Positions 63,828-64,000 of a DNA stretch of 64,000 bases are shown piece after piece. This DNA comes from Roseiarcus sp963794155 (GTDB lineage: Bacteria; Pseudomonadota; Alphaproteobacteria; Rhizobiales; Beijerinckiaceae), in assembly GCA_963794155.1 (NCBI GenBank), contig CAWCCX010000003.1:213778-277777 (forward strand), in the 5' to 3' direction. The position numbers were made by a program, and so were the translations under genes. Every line of letters starts with the position of its first letter. Positions within the stretch are counted from its first letter, which is position 1. Under the pieces are notes generated by a model, which saw nothing but the letters and a program-made list of their open reading frames with translations, was not told where the DNA came from and ran no database searches.

Positions 63828-64000
63828 GTGGTCAGGGATGACCAACCGGACGCCCGCGAGGGATGGGCCGGGCCTCATGGGGTCGCGGAGAGGTTCGTAG
63901 TACCGCTGAAGCCGGATAACGCCGGGGAGGGAAGGGACCTCAGTTCAAGACAGACGCAAGACGCAGCGAGGGACCTGGAGATTGGGCAACCTATCAACTC
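63828..64000 (+). pseudogene. Group II intron reverse transcriptase/maturase, N-terminal part
   Basis: From GTG 63828 the frame reads VVRDDQPDAREGWAGPHGVA and ERFVVPLKPDNAG, the N-terminal wording I know from intron-encoded proteins. After the G-run at about 63931 it continues in another frame as GKGPQFKTDARRSEGPGDWA, the expected continuation. One missing G would cause this. The window ends before the reverse-transcriptase motifs, so completeness cannot be judged. Confidence 0.45.

Larger units (their letters stand above)
61931..64000 (+). mobile_element. Group II intron, 5' part, interrupted by an IS110 element
   Basis: From 61931 the sequence begins with a GTGTGCG-type intron boundary, and the first hairpin (gcgcc/ggcgc) is followed by gtgcaagtcccacccggcg and later domain-I-type structures through about 62230. 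It resumes at about 63705 (gaaggctgatacggctggg) and runs off the window. The order and wording are those of bacterial group II introns with a reverse-transcriptase ORF. The IS110 element occupies the gap. The 3' end and ORF completion lie outside the window. Confidence 0.75.

Overview
The window looks like a chromosomal segment of a GC-rich alphaproteobacterium, most likely Rhizobiales. The evidence is the rpsM-rpsK-rpoA-rplQ block, the fused malic enzyme/phosphotransacetylase, small Rhizobiales-type hypothetical proteins, short palindromic intergenic repeats of a kind common in this order, and the style of the mobile elements. No rRNA operon or species-level marker is present, so the genus is left open.

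Region 1 (1-20.5 kb) is ordinary core genome. It holds an orphan periplasmic binding protein, an L,D-transpeptidase, tRNA-Leu(GAG), three small conserved proteins, an acyl-CoA ligase, a SET-like MFS exporter, a NodB-type deacetylase, a GH25 lysozyme lipoprotein, malic enzyme, an SDR, an NAD-dependent epimerase, XerC, a cytochrome c, a PPIase-argJ-mutT operon, and the ribosomal protein/RNA polymerase alpha operon.

Region 2 (20.5-27.1 kb) is a mobile-element landing site. It has a perfect head-to-tail tandem of two 2.57-kb IS91-like units, each with a tyrosine recombinase plus a Y2 HUH transposase. The tandem is inserted against the 3' remnant of a host gene on the left and a truncated IS5-family transposase on the right. 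A small membrane protein resembling Pycsar effectors follows.

Region 3 (28-34.5 kb) is core again: a LuxR-type regulator directly behind a catalytically dead S1C/PDZ protein, a divergent active DegP-like protease, a ParA ATPase with a nonsense codon just before its Walker A motif, xseB, an amino-acid-type binding protein and alanine dehydrogenase.

Region 4 (34.5-46.4 kb) is accessory: an IS1595-type transposase, a relatively AT-rich patch of orphan genes, then a 1793-residue trimeric autotransporter-like adhesin made of hundreds of NANG-type head repeats. The adhesin is in an apparent operon with a secreted NTF2-like protein and a GT-A glycosyltransferase-like protein. Transaldolase follows.

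Region 5 (47.5-57.9 kb) is an integrative island. Its layout of integrase, AlpA-like regulator, DUF3987 replication-type protein, TubC_N-like protein, Toprim/Spo11-like protein and small terminase resembles a phage satellite: it has packaging recognition but no large terminase and no structural genes. An IS21 element with a perfect 7-bp target duplication splits one island gene, and the parent reading frame can be rebuilt exactly.

Region 6 (58.4-64 kb) has a SAM-cyclase-AAA-TPR signalling gene broken by one frameshift, then a group II intron interrupted by an IS110-family element; the window ends inside the intron's reverse-transcriptase ORF.

A cross-cutting pattern is that three separate frameshifts (25.75, 35.67 and 61.16 kb) are each a single extra base that turns a GANTC site, the CcrM methylation motif of alphaproteobacteria, into GAATTC. 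They may be real or a methylation-linked sequencing artefact.
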